Shown: positions 1 to 10,035, numbered from the stretch's first letter. The stretch is DNA of 64,000 bases from Brevundimonas naejangsanensis (GCF_003627995.1 NZ_CP032707.1:1602501-1666500), one strand, 5' to 3'. Notes: generated by a model not told the origin, from the sequence alone. Made by a program: numbers and translations.

Positions 1-432
1 GCGCGGGTGATGCGGCGAGACGTGGGCGGCCTCCAGATCGCCGTCCCAGTCGCAGACGACGCCCGACGCCGTGCAGCGTGCCTTCTTCAGCTCGCCGTGC
101 ATATGGATCAGCTCGAACCCCGAGGCGGGCGGGGTCTCGAGGTGCGCCCGGTCGTGCAGGTCGTCGACGTTCTGCGTCACCAGCAGGAAGTCGCCCGTCC
201 ACCGCGCCGCCAGATCGGCCAGGGCCCGGTGCGCGGCGTTGGGCTGGACGCTCGCCAGTTGCCGTCGCCGCTGGTTGTAGAAGTCCTGCACCAGGGCCGG
301 GTTCGCGGCGAAGCCCTCGGGCGTGGCGACCGCCTCGACGCGATGCCCCTCCCACAGGCCGTCCGAGGCGCGGAAGGTCGGCACCCCGCTCTCGGCCGAG
401 ACGCCGGCGCCGGTCAGGACGACAAGGTTCAT
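1..432 (-). CDS. cobB: Sir2-family NAD-dependent protein deacylase, N-terminal part
   Basis: Only the first 144 residues are in the window; the C-terminus lies beyond base 1. Visible sirtuin motifs are [14 protein letters not shown] (residues 8-21, NAD binding), TQNVDDLH (86-93) and HMHGEL (110-115) with the catalytic His at 112. Cys120 and Cys127 would be half of the structural zinc site. Sirtuins remove acyl groups from lysines using NAD; in bacteria a classic target is acetyl-CoA synthetase, and an acs gene lies 20 kb away. The ATG overlaps the stop of the upstream LysR gene by 4 bp (ATGA), so the two are probably translationally coupled in one operon. Confidence 0.93.
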   Translation of the reverse strand, partial: MNLVVLTGAGVSAESGVPTFRASDGLWEGHRVEAVATPEGFAANPALVQDFYNQRRRQLASVQPNAAHRALADLAARWTGDFLLVTQNVDDLHDRAHLETPPASGFELIHMHGELKKARCTASGVVCDWDGDLEAAHVSPHHPR

Positions 433-1313
433 GCGGGGCTCCTTTGGGCGAGACTTTCGTGCAGCCAGTCGATCATGGCGCGGACCTTGGGTGGAACGTG
501 GCGGGGGTGGGGGTGGACGGCCCAGACGCCTTCGTCGGGCGGGCGCTGGTCGTCGAGCAGGGAGACGAGGGCACCCGACGCCAAAGCCTCGGCGACGTAG
601 AAGTCGGGCAGCTGGCACAGGCCGAGGCCCTGCAGGGCCGCATCCAGCACCGCCGCGCCGGAGTTGCAGCGCCAGCGGCCGGTGGGGCGCAAGGACACTT
701 CACGCCCAGCCTCGGTGAAGCGCCAGTGCTCGGCCGAGCCGATCAGGCCGTCGTGGCTGGCGATCTCGGACAGGTCGCGCGGGGCGCCGCGCCGGGCCAG
801 ATAGTCGGGGCTGGCGCACAGGATCAGCCGGCGCGAGGCCAGCCGCCGCGCCATCAGGCGGGAGTCGGTCAGGTGGCCGAACCGCACCGCCAGATCATAG
901 CCGTCGCCGACCAGGTCCCTGAGCCGATTGTCGAGATCCAGCTCGATCCTCAGTTCGGGGTTCTGGCGGGCGAAGGCGTTGACCGCGGGGGCGATGAAGC
1001 GCTCGCCGTAGGAGACCGAGCAGGTCATCCGCAGCAGGCCGCGCGGAGCCTGATCGTCGGGCTGGACGGCGGCCAGGGCCTCGTCGCGCTCGTCGATCAG
1101 GCGGCGGCAGCGGGCCAGGAAGTCGCGGCCCGCGTCGGTCAGCTCGACCCGGCGGGTGGTGCGGTGCAGCAGGCGGGTCTGCAGCCGGTCCTCCAGCCGA
1201 GCGATCTCGCGGCTGACGGCGGAGGTGGACAGGCCCAGGCGCCGGGCGGCGGCCGAGAAGCTGGCCTGTTCGGCGACAGCGGTGAATTCGTCGATCCCGT
1301 CCCAGCGGCTCAT
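429..1313 (-). CDS. LysR-family transcriptional regulator
   Basis: A 294-residue protein of normal LysR length. The winged helix-turn-helix is at about residues 5-64 ([20 protein letters not shown] followed by [13 protein letters not shown]), with a LysR substrate-binding domain from about 90 to 290. It resembles the large clade next to short-chain dehydrogenases and oxidoreductases, whose effectors are mostly unknown. It is divergent from adhC with 178 bp between the starts and overlaps cobB downstream. A 22-bp near-perfect palindrome centred between the two starts is the likely operator. It could control itself, adhC, or both; the effector cannot be read from the sequence. Confidence 0.93.
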   Translation of the reverse strand: MSRWDGIDEFTAVAEQASFSAAARRLGLSTSAVSREIARLEDRLQTRLLHRTTRRVELTDAGRDFLARCRRLIDERDEALAAVQPDDQAPRGLLRMTCSVSYGERFIAPAVNAFARQNPELRIELDLDNRLRDLVGDGYDLAVRFGHLTDSRLMARRLASRRLILCASPDYLARRGAPRDLSEIASHDGLIGSAEHWRFTEAGREVSLRPTGRWRCNSGAAVLDAALQGLGLCQLPDFYVAEALASGALVSLLDDQRPPDEGVWAVHPHPRHVPPKVRAMIDWLHESLAQRSPA

Positions 1314-1330
1314 CGGGACGTTCGATCATG

Positions 1331-1352
1331 ATTGTTGCCGAGCGGCAATAAT
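1331..1352. promoter_or_regulatory. Palindromic operator candidate between the LysR gene and adhC
   Basis: The core TTGCCG-AG-CGGCAA is a perfect inverted repeat. Outside it the flanks ATTG and TAAT extend the dyad to 10-bp arms with 9 of 10 matches. It lies 18 bp upstream of the LysR start and 140 bp upstream of adhC. LysR regulators usually bind imperfect dyads near their own divergent promoter, so this is the obvious candidate site; binding itself is inference. Confidence 0.6.
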
Positions 1353-1491
1353 GTTTTGCGGTTGTCGCCGTTTCGACGCCGCCGCGACCGGCGTAGAACA
1401 GACGCCAATTCCGTCACCCTCCAGCCTCCTGTCTCTCAAGCAGCGAGCCGCCGCGCGGCGAGCGATAGAGACATCCGAAGGACCAAACATC

Positions 1492-2598
<1,107 letters not shown>

Positions 2599-2618
2599 GG
2601 AGGAGCGTTGCCAAACGA

Positions 2619-2664
2619 AACCTAGTCGACCTAGGTTGCGGCGCCCGGCGAACCTTCCGGGCGC
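2619..2664. repeat. Two adjacent hairpins between adhC and the VOC gene
   Basis: The first is AACCTAG-TCGAC-CTAGGTT (2619-2637, perfect 7-bp arms). The second is GCGCCCGG-N8-CCGGGCGC (2641-2664, perfect 8-bp arms). Neither is followed by a T-run, so they are not good intrinsic terminators. They could stabilise or process the adhC transcript, or separate expression of adhC from the downstream gene. The role is inference. Confidence 0.5.
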
Positions 2665-2684
2665 ATCATCGCGGGAGGAAGCTC

Positions 2685-3065
2685 ATGTTCACCCACATCA
2701 CCCTGGGCGCCAACGACGTCGAGGCGTCGCGCAAATTCTATGACGCCGTGTTCGGGGCCCTGGGCCTGGAGCCCGGCGCGGCCGATCCCAGGGGCCGCTA
2801 CTGGTGGCGCACCTCTCGCGGCGCCTTCGCCGTGGGCAAGCCGATCGACGGCGAGGCCGCCTGCCACGCCAACGGCGGCACCATCGGCTTCGCCGCGGCC
2901 AGCCCGGAAGCGGTCGTCGCCTTCGCCGAGGCCGGCGTCGCGGCGGGCGGCGTGGCTATCGAGGACCCGGCGGGCCCGCGCGAGACCCCCTTCGGCGTCA
3001 TGCACCTGGCCTATCTGCGCGATCCTTCGGGCAACAAGATCTGCGCCGTTCACCGGCCGGGTTGA
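2685..3065 (+). CDS. VOC-superfamily (glyoxalase/bleomycin-resistance fold) protein
   Basis: A 126-residue protein with one vicinal-oxygen-chelate module. It starts MFTHITLGANDVEASRKFYD, typical of the first beta strand and helix of the fold, and ends with YLRDPSGNKICAVH, the usual last strand. A candidate metal ligand is His4; the usual glutamate of the last strand is not obvious. A GGGAGGAA ribosome site precedes the ATG. Its place between adhC and fghA suggests a link to glutathione-thiol chemistry, but many VOC proteins in this clade have no known substrate, so the function is left open. Confidence 0.85.
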   Translation: MFTHITLGANDVEASRKFYDAVFGALGLEPGAADPRGRYWWRTSRGAFAVGKPIDGEAACHANGGTIGFAAASPEAVVAFAEAGVAAGGVAIEDPAGPRETPFGVMHLAYLRDPSGNKICAVHRPG

Positions 3066-3082
3066 GCCGGCCGGGCTGAGTC

Positions 3083-3364
3083 TTAGGCGGGGGCGTCGGC
3101 GGTCGAGGGATTGATCACCGCGCGCACCTCGGAGATGCGGTCGGCGGGCATGTGCGCGGCTTCGGCGTGGCGGCGGATCGTCGCCTCGTCGGGCGCCGTA
3201 TAGACGCAGTAGATCCGGTCGTCGGTGACGAAGCTTTCGACCCATTCGATCTGCGGACCCATCTGCTGCAGGACGTCGCGCGACGCGCGCGAGGCCTCCT
3301 TCAACTGGGCGGGAGACATGGCGCCGGCGCCGGGCATGTCGCGTTCAATGACGAATTTATGCAT
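3083..3364 (-). CDS. DUF4242 family small protein
   Basis: 93 residues beginning MHKFVIERDMPGAGAMS. The N-terminal ERDxPGAG signature and the IxWxESFVTDDRIYCVY segment are typical of DUF4242, a ferredoxin-like fold found in nickel-binding and gualylate-cyclase-associated proteins of unknown role. The start was set at the ATG preceded by GGAGAA at good spacing rather than the upstream alternative at 3406. It is transcribed opposite to its neighbours and diverges from fghA. No catalytic residues are assigned. Confidence 0.85.
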   Translation of the reverse strand: MHKFVIERDMPGAGAMSPAQLKEASRASRDVLQQMGPQIEWVESFVTDDRIYCVYTAPDEATIRRHAEAAHMPADRISEVRAVINPSTADAPA

Positions 3365-3472
3365 CACATTCTCCAGTGTCAGGGCGGCCTGACCGACGGG
3401 GTTCATCTTGCGGGGCAGGCCCGCAACGCGGCGCGCTGATCAGCAGTTCCGCCAGTCTGGAAAGAACGAGTT

Positions 3473-4306
3473 ATGGAAACGACCAAGACCCACATCGTCC
3501 ACGGCGGCACGCTGCGCTATCTGAAGCACGACAGCGCGACCACGGGCACGTCGATGACCCTGTCGGTCTTCACGCCCGCGGGCGAGGGGCCGTTCCCGGT
3601 CCTGATCTGGCTGTCGGGCCTGACCTGCACCGAGGACAACTTCACCACCAAGGCCGGGGCCTATAAGGCCGCCGCCGAACACGGCGTCATCATCGTGGCG
3701 CCCGACACCTCGCCGCGCGGCGAAGGGGTGGCCGACGATCCGGCCTATGACCTGGGCCAGGGCGCGGGCTTCTATGTTGATGCGACGCAGGCGCCGTGGG
3801 CGCCGCACTTCCGCATGGAGAGCTACGTCACCGGCGAACTGATCGACCTGATCGACGCCGAGTTTCCGACCACGAAGACGCGCTCGATCTTCGGCCACTC
3901 CATGGGCGGGCACGGGGCGCTGACCCTGGCCCTGCGTCATCCCGAGCTGTTCAAGTCGGTCTCGGCCTTCGCGCCGATCGCCTCGCCGACGCGCTGCCCC
4001 TGGGGCGAGAAGGCCTTCACCGCCTATCTGGGCGAGGACCGGGCGCAATGGGCGAAACACGATGCAGCCCTGCTGATCGAGAGCGGGGCGGCGAAAGGCG
4101 TATTCGACGACATCCTGGTGGATCAGGGCGACGCCGATTCCTTCCTGACCGATCAACTGAAGCCGGAACTGCTGACGGCGGCGGCGGAAAAGGCGGGGCA
4201 GGGGCTGACCCTGCGCATGCAGCCGGGCTATGACCACTCCTACTTCTTCATGGCCAGCTTCGTGGACGACCATGTGGCCTTCCACGCCGAGCGGCTGAAA
4301 GCCTGA
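3473..4306 (+). CDS. fghA: S-formylglutathione hydrolase
   Basis: 277 residues, typical for the family. It hydrolyses S-formylglutathione to formate and glutathione, the second step after adhC. It is an alpha/beta hydrolase with the nucleophile Ser143 in GHSMGG, the oxyanion region SGLTCTEDN (48-56), and the C-terminal Asp (DQGDADSF) and His (YDHSYFF) of the triad. The start follows GAAAGAACGAG. A small gene begins directly after the stop and may be co-transcribed. Confidence 0.97.
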   Translation: METTKTHIVHGGTLRYLKHDSATTGTSMTLSVFTPAGEGPFPVLIWLSGLTCTEDNFTTKAGAYKAAAEHGVIIVAPDTSPRGEGVADDPAYDLGQGAGFYVDATQAPWAPHFRMESYVTGELIDLIDAEFPTTKTRSIFGHSMGGHGALTLALRHPELFKSVSAFAPIASPTRCPWGEKAFTAYLGEDRAQWAKHDAALLIESGAAKGVFDDILVDQGDADSFLTDQLKPELLTAAAEKAGQGLTLRMQPGYDHSYFFMASFVDDHVAFHAERLKA

Positions 4307-4311
4307 GTGTG

Positions 4312-4542
4312 ATGACGACTTCCGCCCCCGACTTCGACGCCATGTTCGCCGACCTGTGCACCCAGGTCGGCTTCTGCCTGCACGAGAAGGGGCAGAAGAA
4401 GGTCGTCGCGGCCCTGCCCAAGGGGCTGGACGCGGCGGTGCGCGCCGTCTTCGCCGCCGAGGGGGTGGACGAGCCCAACGCGCCCGGCGACCTGAAGCGC
4501 GCCGTGCGCGACTGCATCAAGGCCCACGTCAAGCCGGGCTGA
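4312..4542 (+). CDS. Small conserved-looking protein of unknown function
   Basis: 76 residues, MTTSAPDFDAMFADLCTQVG onwards. I do not recognise the family. It is a mixed acidic/basic soluble protein with two cysteines in the first 26 residues and no signal peptide or membrane segment. It begins 5 bp after the fghA stop (an in-frame GTG lies one codon upstream of the ATG), so it looks like the last gene of the fghA transcript. Codon use and GC bias match neighbouring genes, which supports a real gene. Confidence 0.6.
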   Translation: MTTSAPDFDAMFADLCTQVGFCLHEKGQKKVVAALPKGLDAAVRAVFAAEGVDEPNAPGDLKRAVRDCIKAHVKPG

Positions 4543-4616
4543 TCGCGGCCGAAGGCGAGGTCATCGTCCGATGACGACGATGAAGCCTTGCGGGCGGTCT
4601 TCGCTTCGATAGTGTC

Positions 4617-4638
4617 CCCTCCCATCGCTTTGGGAGGG
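4617..4638 (+). promoter_or_regulatory. Hairpin that covers the ribosome site of the first DUF885 gene
   Basis: CCCTCCCA-TCGCTT-TGGGAGGG is a perfect 8-bp stem. The 3' arm is the Shine-Dalgarno sequence GGGAGG of the gene starting at 4646. In RNA the ribosome site would be paired, which could limit translation. It also resembles the core of the short palindromic repeats elsewhere in the window, so it could be a captured repeat arm. Confidence 0.45.
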
Positions 4639-4645
4639 AAAGCCT

Positions 4646-6469
4646 ATGATGGATCGTCGCCGGCTGTTGATGTCGGTCGCCGCGGGGGGCGCCCTGGCGG
4701 CGTCGGGCGCGGTTCGCGCTCTGGCGCAGACGGCCCCGGCGGGCGGCGTCTCGGCCCAGTTCCGCGCCCTGATGGACAAGATCGCTCAGGATCTGGTCCT
4801 GTCGAACCCCGAGACCCTGACCATGCTGGGCATGGACCGCGGCCCGATGGCCGCCGCCCGGTGCAAGCTGAATGACCGCTCCCAGGCCAAGGTCGACGCC
4901 GACAAGGTCAAGTTCGTCGAAGCCATGAAGGCGACGAAGGCCATCGACCGGGCCCAGCTGACGGGCGTCGAGCAGACCTATTACGACTCGCTGGAGTTCT
5001 TCGGCGACACGGCGATGGAAGGCTACGCCTTCCCCTACGGCGGCGGCTTCTTCCCCTCGCCCTATACGGTCAGCCAGCTGGGCGGCGCCTATCAGCAGAT
5101 TCCCGACTTCCTCGACAGCCAGCATCGCATCGAGGCGGCGGACGATGCCGAGGCCTATCTGTCGCGCCTGTCGGACTTCGCCAAGGGTCTGGACGACGAG
5201 CGGGCCCGGATGCGGGCCGAATTCGCCGCCGGGGCCGTGCCGCCGGACTTCGTCATCGACCGCACCCTGACGCAGATGGCGGCCATCACCGGCACGGCGC
5301 CCGCCGACTCGGTCATGAGCCAGTCGCTGGCTCGCCGTACGGCCGAGAAGGGCATCGCCGGCGACTGGGCCGCGCGCGCCCAGGCCATCCTGACCAAGGA
5401 GGTCTATCCGGCGATCCAGCGCCAGGCCGACGCCTTCACCGCCGTGCGCCCGGGCGCGAGCCATGACGGCGGCGTCTGGCGCCTGCCGGACGGCGACGCC
5501 TACTACCGCTACGGGCTGAAATACTACACCACGTCGTCCATGACGCCGGACGAGGTGCACCAGATGGGGCTGGAGCAGGTAGCCGACATCTCGGCCCGCG
5601 CCGACGCCCTGTTGAAGGCGCAGGGGATGACGCAAGGCACGGTGGGCCAGCGCATCGCCGCCCTCGGCAAGGACCCGCGCTTCGTCTATCCGAACACGGA
5701 CGAGGCCAAGGACGAGCTGCTGCAGGCGCTGAACGCCCAGATGGTGGCCATGCAGGCGCGCCTGCCGGAATACTTCGGCCGCCTGCCCAAGTCGCCGTGC
5801 GAGATCAGGCGCGTGCCCAAGGCCATCGAGGCGGGGGCGCCGGGCGGCTATTACCAGCAGCCGGCCCTGGATGGCTCGCGCCCCGGCGCCTACTACATCA
5901 ACCTGCGCGACACGGCGGAGTGGCCCAAGTGGACCCTGCCGACCCTGACCTATCACGAGGCGGTGCCGGGCCATCACTTCCAGATCGCCCTGCAGATGGA
6001 GCGGCCGGACACGCCGATCCTGATGAAGGTGCTGGGCTTCTCGGCCTATTCCGAGGGCTGGGGCCTCTATGCCGAACAGCTGGCGGACGAGATGGGCGTC
6101 TATGAGAACGACCCCTTCGGCCGGATCGGCTATCTGCAGTCGCTGATGTTCCGGGCCGCGCGCCTGGTGGTCGATTCCGGCCTGCACCACAAGCGCTGGA
6201 GCCGCGAGCAGGGCATCCGCTACATGGTCGACACCCTGGGCGACCAGGAATCCAGCATCGCCACCGAGGTCGAACGCTACTGCGTCTGGCCGGGCCAGGC
6301 GTCCAGCTACAAGGTCGGCCACACCACCTGGGCGCGCCTGCGCGAGGACGCCAAGCGCCGCCTGGGGCCACGCTTCGACATCAAGGGCTTCCACGACGCC
6401 GGGCTGAACCTGGGCGGCGTGCCGCTGACGGTGCTGGAGCGGACCATGAACGCCTGGACGCCCGCCTAG
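4646..6469 (+). CDS. Exported DUF885 family protein, putative zinc metallopeptidase, copy 1
   Basis: 607 residues. The N-terminus MMDRRRLLMSVAAGGALAAS is a signal with a twin-arginine-like start and is likely cleaved after the Ala-rich core near residue 28. The body is the DUF885 domain, with the characteristic YHEAVPGHHFQ segment; its HExxxGH core begins at His437. A second conserved block FSAYSEGWGLYAEQL lies about 25 residues later and would supply a glutamate ligand. DUF885 proteins are predicted metal-dependent carboxypeptidases or related hydrolases, few of which have been tested. A second homologue follows 93 bp downstream. Two ATGs are adjacent (4646, 4649). Confidence 0.88.
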   Translation: MMDRRRLLMSVAAGGALAASGAVRALAQTAPAGGVSAQFRALMDKIAQDLVLSNPETLTMLGMDRGPMAAARCKLNDRSQAKVDADKVKFVEAMKATKAIDRAQLTGVEQTYYDSLEFFGDTAMEGYAFPYGGGFFPSPYTVSQLGGAYQQIPDFLDSQHRIEAADDAEAYLSRLSDFAKGLDDERARMRAEFAAGAVPPDFVIDRTLTQMAAITGTAPADSVMSQSLARRTAEKGIAGDWAARAQAILTKEVYPAIQRQADAFTAVRPGASHDGGVWRLPDGDAYYRYGLKYYTTSSMTPDEVHQMGLEQVADISARADALLKAQGMTQGTVGQRIAALGKDPRFVYPNTDEAKDELLQALNAQMVAMQARLPEYFGRLPKSPCEIRRVPKAIEAGAPGGYYQQPALDGSRPGAYYINLRDTAEWPKWTLPTLTYHEAVPGHHFQIALQMERPDTPILMKVLGFSAYSEGWGLYAEQLADEMGVYENDPFGRIGYLQSLMFRAARLVVDSGLHHKRWSREQGIRYMVDTLGDQESSIATEVERYCVWPGQASSYKVGHTTWARLREDAKRRLGPRFDIKGFHDAGLNLGGVPLTVLERTMNAWTPA

Positions 6470-6562
6470 GCCCTTTTGAACCCACGGGCGCGCCGGCCCG
6501 ACTATTTGTCAGAGTTTGAGGGGGCGCGCGGCGTCGCGCCATCCTCGTCGGGGAGTACCACA

Positions 6563-8353
6563 ATGATCGACCGCCGCCGCCTTTTGCTGACCGCCGCCGC
6601 CACGGCCGCCGTCGCCCCCTCTATCGCCCATGCGGCGGCCAACGGCGCCGACGCGCGCCTGAACGCCCTGCTGGACGGCTGGTTCGAGGCCGACATCGAC
6701 GAGTCGCCCGAACGGGCCACCAACCTGGGCCTGGACAAGGGCGCCCGCGCGGGCCTGGCCTTCCAGCTCAGCGAGGAGGGGCCCGACGCCATCCGCAAGG
6801 ACCGCGAGAAGGCCGTCCGTCGCTGGAACGAGCTGCGCGCCTTCGATCAGACCGGCCTCAGCGAGGCCGGGGCGCTGAACTACGCCATCGCCGCCTTCGG
6901 GCGCCAGACCTCGGCCGAGACGGCGCGTTTCGACTACGGCGCGGGGCCGGGCCGCCCGTCCCCCTATGTCGTGACCCAGCTGTCGGGCGCCTATTTCTCG
7001 ACGCCGGACTTCATGGACAACCAGCACCGGGTCGAGGACAAGAACGGGGCTGACGCCTTCCTGTCGCGCCTGGACGCCTTCGCGGGCGTGCTGGACGGGG
7101 AGACGGCCAAGATCCGCGAGGACGCCGGGCTCGGCGTGATCCCGCCCGACTTCATCATCGACCGGATGCTGCCGCAGGTCCGCGCCCTGCGCGATGCGCC
7201 CGCCGCCGACATGGCCATGATCCAGTCGCTGGCCCGCAAGACCGGAACGCTGAACCTGTCGGGCTATGACGCCCGCGCCGCCGCCATCGTCGATCAGAAG
7301 GTCAAGCCCGCCCTGGCCCGCCAGATCGAGGCCCTGGAGACGCTCCGCCCGCAGGCCACGCATGACGCCGGCGTGTGGCGTCTGCCGGACGGCGAGGCCT
7401 TCTACGCCGCCGGGCTGAAGTCGAACACCACGACCACGCTGAGCGCCAAGGAAATCCACGCCATGGGCCGCGAGCAGGTGGCCGAGATCAGCGCCGAGAT
7501 CGACGCCATCCTGAAGGCCCAGGGCTATACCCAAGGCACGGTCGGCGAGCGCATCCAGGCCCTGAACAAGGACCCGGCCCAGCTCTTCCCCAACACCGAC
7601 GCGGGCAAGGAAGAACTGCTGGCCTGGCTGAACGAACAGGTCGCCGCCCTGGAGCCCAAGCTGCCGTCCGTGTTCGGCCGTCTGCCCAGGACGCACGTCG
7701 AGATCCGCCGCGTGCCGGTGTCGATCCAGTCGGGCGCGCCGGGCGGCTACTATCAGGGGCCGCCGCTGGATGGCTCGCGCCCGGGGGCCTACTACATCAA
7801 CCTGCGCGACAGCGGGAACTGGCCGCGCTTCGCCCTGCCGACCCTGACCTACCACGAGGCCTCGCCGGGCCACCACCTGCAGGTGGCGCTGCAGCGCGAG
7901 TCGGGCGAGCTGCCGCAATGGCGCCGCGCCGGCGGCTTCTCGGCCTTCAACGAGGGCTGGGCGCTGTACGCCGAGGCGGTGGCGGCCAACGACCTGGACG
8001 CCTATGCGACCGACCCGCTGGGCCGGGTGGGCTTCCTGATGTCCTATCTGTTCCGGGCGGTGCGCCTGGTGGTCGACACCGGCATCCACTCCGAGCGCTG
8101 GAGCCGCGAGCAGGCGGTCGACTATATGGCGGCCTCGGGCGCCAAGCCGCTGGACGCCTCGAACAGCGAGATCAACCGCTACACCGTCTGGCCGGGCCAG
8201 GCCTGTTCCTACAAGGTCGGGCACACCGTCATCGCCCGCCTGCGCAAGGAGGCCGAGGCCAAGCCCGGCTTCGACCTGCGCGGCTTCCACGACCGGGTGC
8301 TGGGCAGCGGCTCCCTGCCGCTGGCCGTGCTGGAGGCGCGGATGCGCGCCTGA
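6563..8353 (+). CDS. Exported DUF885 family protein, putative zinc metallopeptidase, copy 2
   Basis: 596 residues, homologous to the gene just upstream along its whole length. The signal peptide starts MIDRRRLLLTAAATAA with a twin-arginine-like motif. The metal motif is YHEASPGHH (His431), followed by FNEGWALYAEAV. Both copies share GGYYQxPxLDGSRPGAYYIN before the metal site. It was probably made by tandem duplication, and the copies have diverged enough to suggest different substrates. The ATG was preferred over the upstream in-frame start at 6476 because it sits after GGGGAG and restores the signal peptide. A strong terminator follows. Confidence 0.88.
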   Translation: MIDRRRLLLTAAATAAVAPSIAHAAANGADARLNALLDGWFEADIDESPERATNLGLDKGARAGLAFQLSEEGPDAIRKDREKAVRRWNELRAFDQTGLSEAGALNYAIAAFGRQTSAETARFDYGAGPGRPSPYVVTQLSGAYFSTPDFMDNQHRVEDKNGADAFLSRLDAFAGVLDGETAKIREDAGLGVIPPDFIIDRMLPQVRALRDAPAADMAMIQSLARKTGTLNLSGYDARAAAIVDQKVKPALARQIEALETLRPQATHDAGVWRLPDGEAFYAAGLKSNTTTTLSAKEIHAMGREQVAEISAEIDAILKAQGYTQGTVGERIQALNKDPAQLFPNTDAGKEELLAWLNEQVAALEPKLPSVFGRLPRTHVEIRRVPVSIQSGAPGGYYQGPPLDGSRPGAYYINLRDSGNWPRFALPTLTYHEASPGHHLQVALQRESGELPQWRRAGGFSAFNEGWALYAEAVAANDLDAYATDPLGRVGFLMSYLFRAVRLVVDTGIHSERWSREQAVDYMAASGAKPLDASNSEINRYTVWPGQACSYKVGHTVIARLRKEAEAKPGFDLRGFHDRVLGSGSLPLAVLEARMRA

Positions 8354-8378
8354 TGGGTCGCTGACGCTTGAAACGAAG

Positions 8379-8414
8379 ACGGCCCGGACGTGCGCGCATC
8401 CGGGCCGTTTCTTT
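8379..8414 (+). terminator. Rho-independent terminator after the DUF885 pair
   Basis: Perfect 10-bp stem ACGGCCCGGA / TCCGGGCCGT with a 10-nt loop, followed by TTCTTT. It lies 25 bp after the second DUF885 stop and ends that transcript before icd. Confidence 0.85.
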
Positions 8415-8516
8415 CGCGACACAGACGGACGGCGCGCGGCCCTTTGCACCCACGCCCGCGCCTCGCTATACCCGCCGCACGAATTCCTTCCCTGATTGAG
8501 AGACAGAGGCGTAAGC

Positions 8517-9737
8517 ATGGCCAAGATCAAGGTCGCCAACCCCATCGTGGACATCGACGGCGACGAAATGACCCGGATCATCTGGCAGATGATCAAGGAC
8601 AAGCTGGTCTTCCCGTATCTGGACCTGGAGCTCGACTACTACGACCTGGGCATGGAGAGCCGTGACGCCACCGACGATCAGATCACGATCGATGCGGCCC
8701 ACGCCATCCAGAAGCACGGCGTCGGCGTGAAGTGCGCCACCATCACCCCGGACGAAGCCCGGGTGAAGGAGTTCGGCCTGAAGAAGATGTGGAAGTCGCC
8801 GAACGGCACCATCCGCAACATCCTGGGCGGCGTGGTCTTCCGCGAGCCGATCATCTGCTCGAACGTGCCGCGTCTGGTGCCGGGCTGGACCCAGCCGATC
8901 GTCGTCGGCCGTCACGCCTTCGGCGACCAGTACAAGGCCACCGACTTCCTGATGCCGGGCGCCGGCACCCTGTCGATCAAGTTCGTGGGCGACGACGGCC
9001 AGGTCATCGAGCACGAGGTCTACAAGTCGCCGGGCGCCGGCGTGGCCATGGGCATGTACAACCTGGACTCCTCGATCCGCGAGTTCGCCCACGCCTCGTT
9101 CGCCTACGGCCTGCAGCGCAACTACCCGGTCTATCTGTCGACCAAGAACACCATCCTCAAAGCCTATGACGGCCGCTTCAAGGACATCTTCCAAGAAGTG
9201 TTCGACGCCGAATACGCCGAGGAATTCAAGAAGCGCGGCCTGACCTATGAGCACCGTCTGATCGACGACATGGTCGCGGCCGCGATCAAGTGGTCGGGCG
9301 GCTTCGTCTGGGCGTGCAAGAACTACGACGGCGACGTGCAGTCGGACATCGTGGCCCAGGGCTTCGGCTCGCTGGGCCTGATGACCTCGGTGCTGATGAC
9401 GCCGGACGGCAAGGTCATGGAGACCGAGGCCGCCCACGGCACCGTGACCCGTCACTACCGCCAGCATCAGAAGGGCGAGGCCACCTCGACCAACTCGATC
9501 GCCTCGATCTTCGCCTGGACCCGCGGCTTCAAGCACCGCGCCAAGCTGGACGACAACGCTGCCCTGGCCGAGTTCGCCGACACCCTGGAGAAGGTGGTCG
9601 TCGAGACCGTCGAGTCGGGCTTCATGACCAAGGACCTGGCCCTGCTGGTCGGCGACCAGCAGTCGTGGCTGACGACCGAAGGCTTCCTGGACAAGGTGTC
9701 CGAGAACCTGCGCAAGGCCCTGCCGCACGTCGGCTAA
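8517..9737 (+). CDS. icd: NADP-dependent isocitrate dehydrogenase
   Basis: 406 residues of the eukaryote-like homodimeric type usual in alphaproteobacteria. It converts isocitrate to 2-oxoglutarate and CO2 in the TCA cycle, making NADPH. Seen: N-terminal [17 protein letters not shown], the substrate-binding SPNGTIRN segment and the metal-binding [14 protein letters not shown] region. The start MAKIKVANP follows GAGACAGAGG and is preferred over the in-frame ATG seven codons upstream. It stands alone between two terminators. Confidence 0.97.
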   Translation: MAKIKVANPIVDIDGDEMTRIIWQMIKDKLVFPYLDLELDYYDLGMESRDATDDQITIDAAHAIQKHGVGVKCATITPDEARVKEFGLKKMWKSPNGTIRNILGGVVFREPIICSNVPRLVPGWTQPIVVGRHAFGDQYKATDFLMPGAGTLSIKFVGDDGQVIEHEVYKSPGAGVAMGMYNLDSSIREFAHASFAYGLQRNYPVYLSTKNTILKAYDGRFKDIFQEVFDAEYAEEFKKRGLTYEHRLIDDMVAAAIKWSGGFVWACKNYDGDVQSDIVAQGFGSLGLMTSVLMTPDGKVMETEAAHGTVTRHYRQHQKGEATSTNSIASIFAWTRGFKHRAKLDDNAALAEFADTLEKVVVETVESGFMTKDLALLVGDQQSWLTTEGFLDKVSENLRKALPHVG

Positions 9738-9834
9738 GGCTTTTTGTTGGGCCGCGGTCAAAAGGCTCCGCCTTTTCGACCCGACGCGGCCTGACGCGCT
9801 CAAGCAGCGCGAAGCGCGATAGCGCAACAAGAAC

Positions 9835-9865
9835 GGCCCGTCGGAGAAATCCGGCGGGCCTTTTT
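9835..9865 (+). terminator. Rho-independent terminator of icd
   Basis: GGCCCGTCGG-AGAAAT-CCGGCGGGCC forms a 10-bp stem with one G-U pair and is followed directly by TTTTT. It lies about 100 bp after the icd stop. Confidence 0.88.
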
Positions 9866-9885
9866 GCTGGGCCATGTAGATTCTT

Positions 9886-10035
9886 CTCCCTTCCCCCTCG
9901 ATGGGGGAAGGGCGGGGATGGGGGTGTGGTGGCGAGGCCTGAGGATGGGCGCAGGAGGCGCGGCGTCTCCTTGGCTTGCCCATGAGAACGGCTGCCTGCA
10001 CCCCCGCCCACCCCTCCCCCATCGATGGGGAGGGC
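9886..10035 (+). repeat. 150-bp inverted-repeat element, family D, forward copy
   Basis: Both ends are C-run/G-run palindromes built on CCCTCGATGGGG or CCCATCGATGGGG, and the next segments (GGGGATGGGGGTG and CACCCCCGCCCACCCC) are also complementary. A homologous element of exactly the same length lies at 20542-20691 in the opposite orientation. The middle is poorly conserved. Non-autonomous, no coding capacity. Confidence 0.75.
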
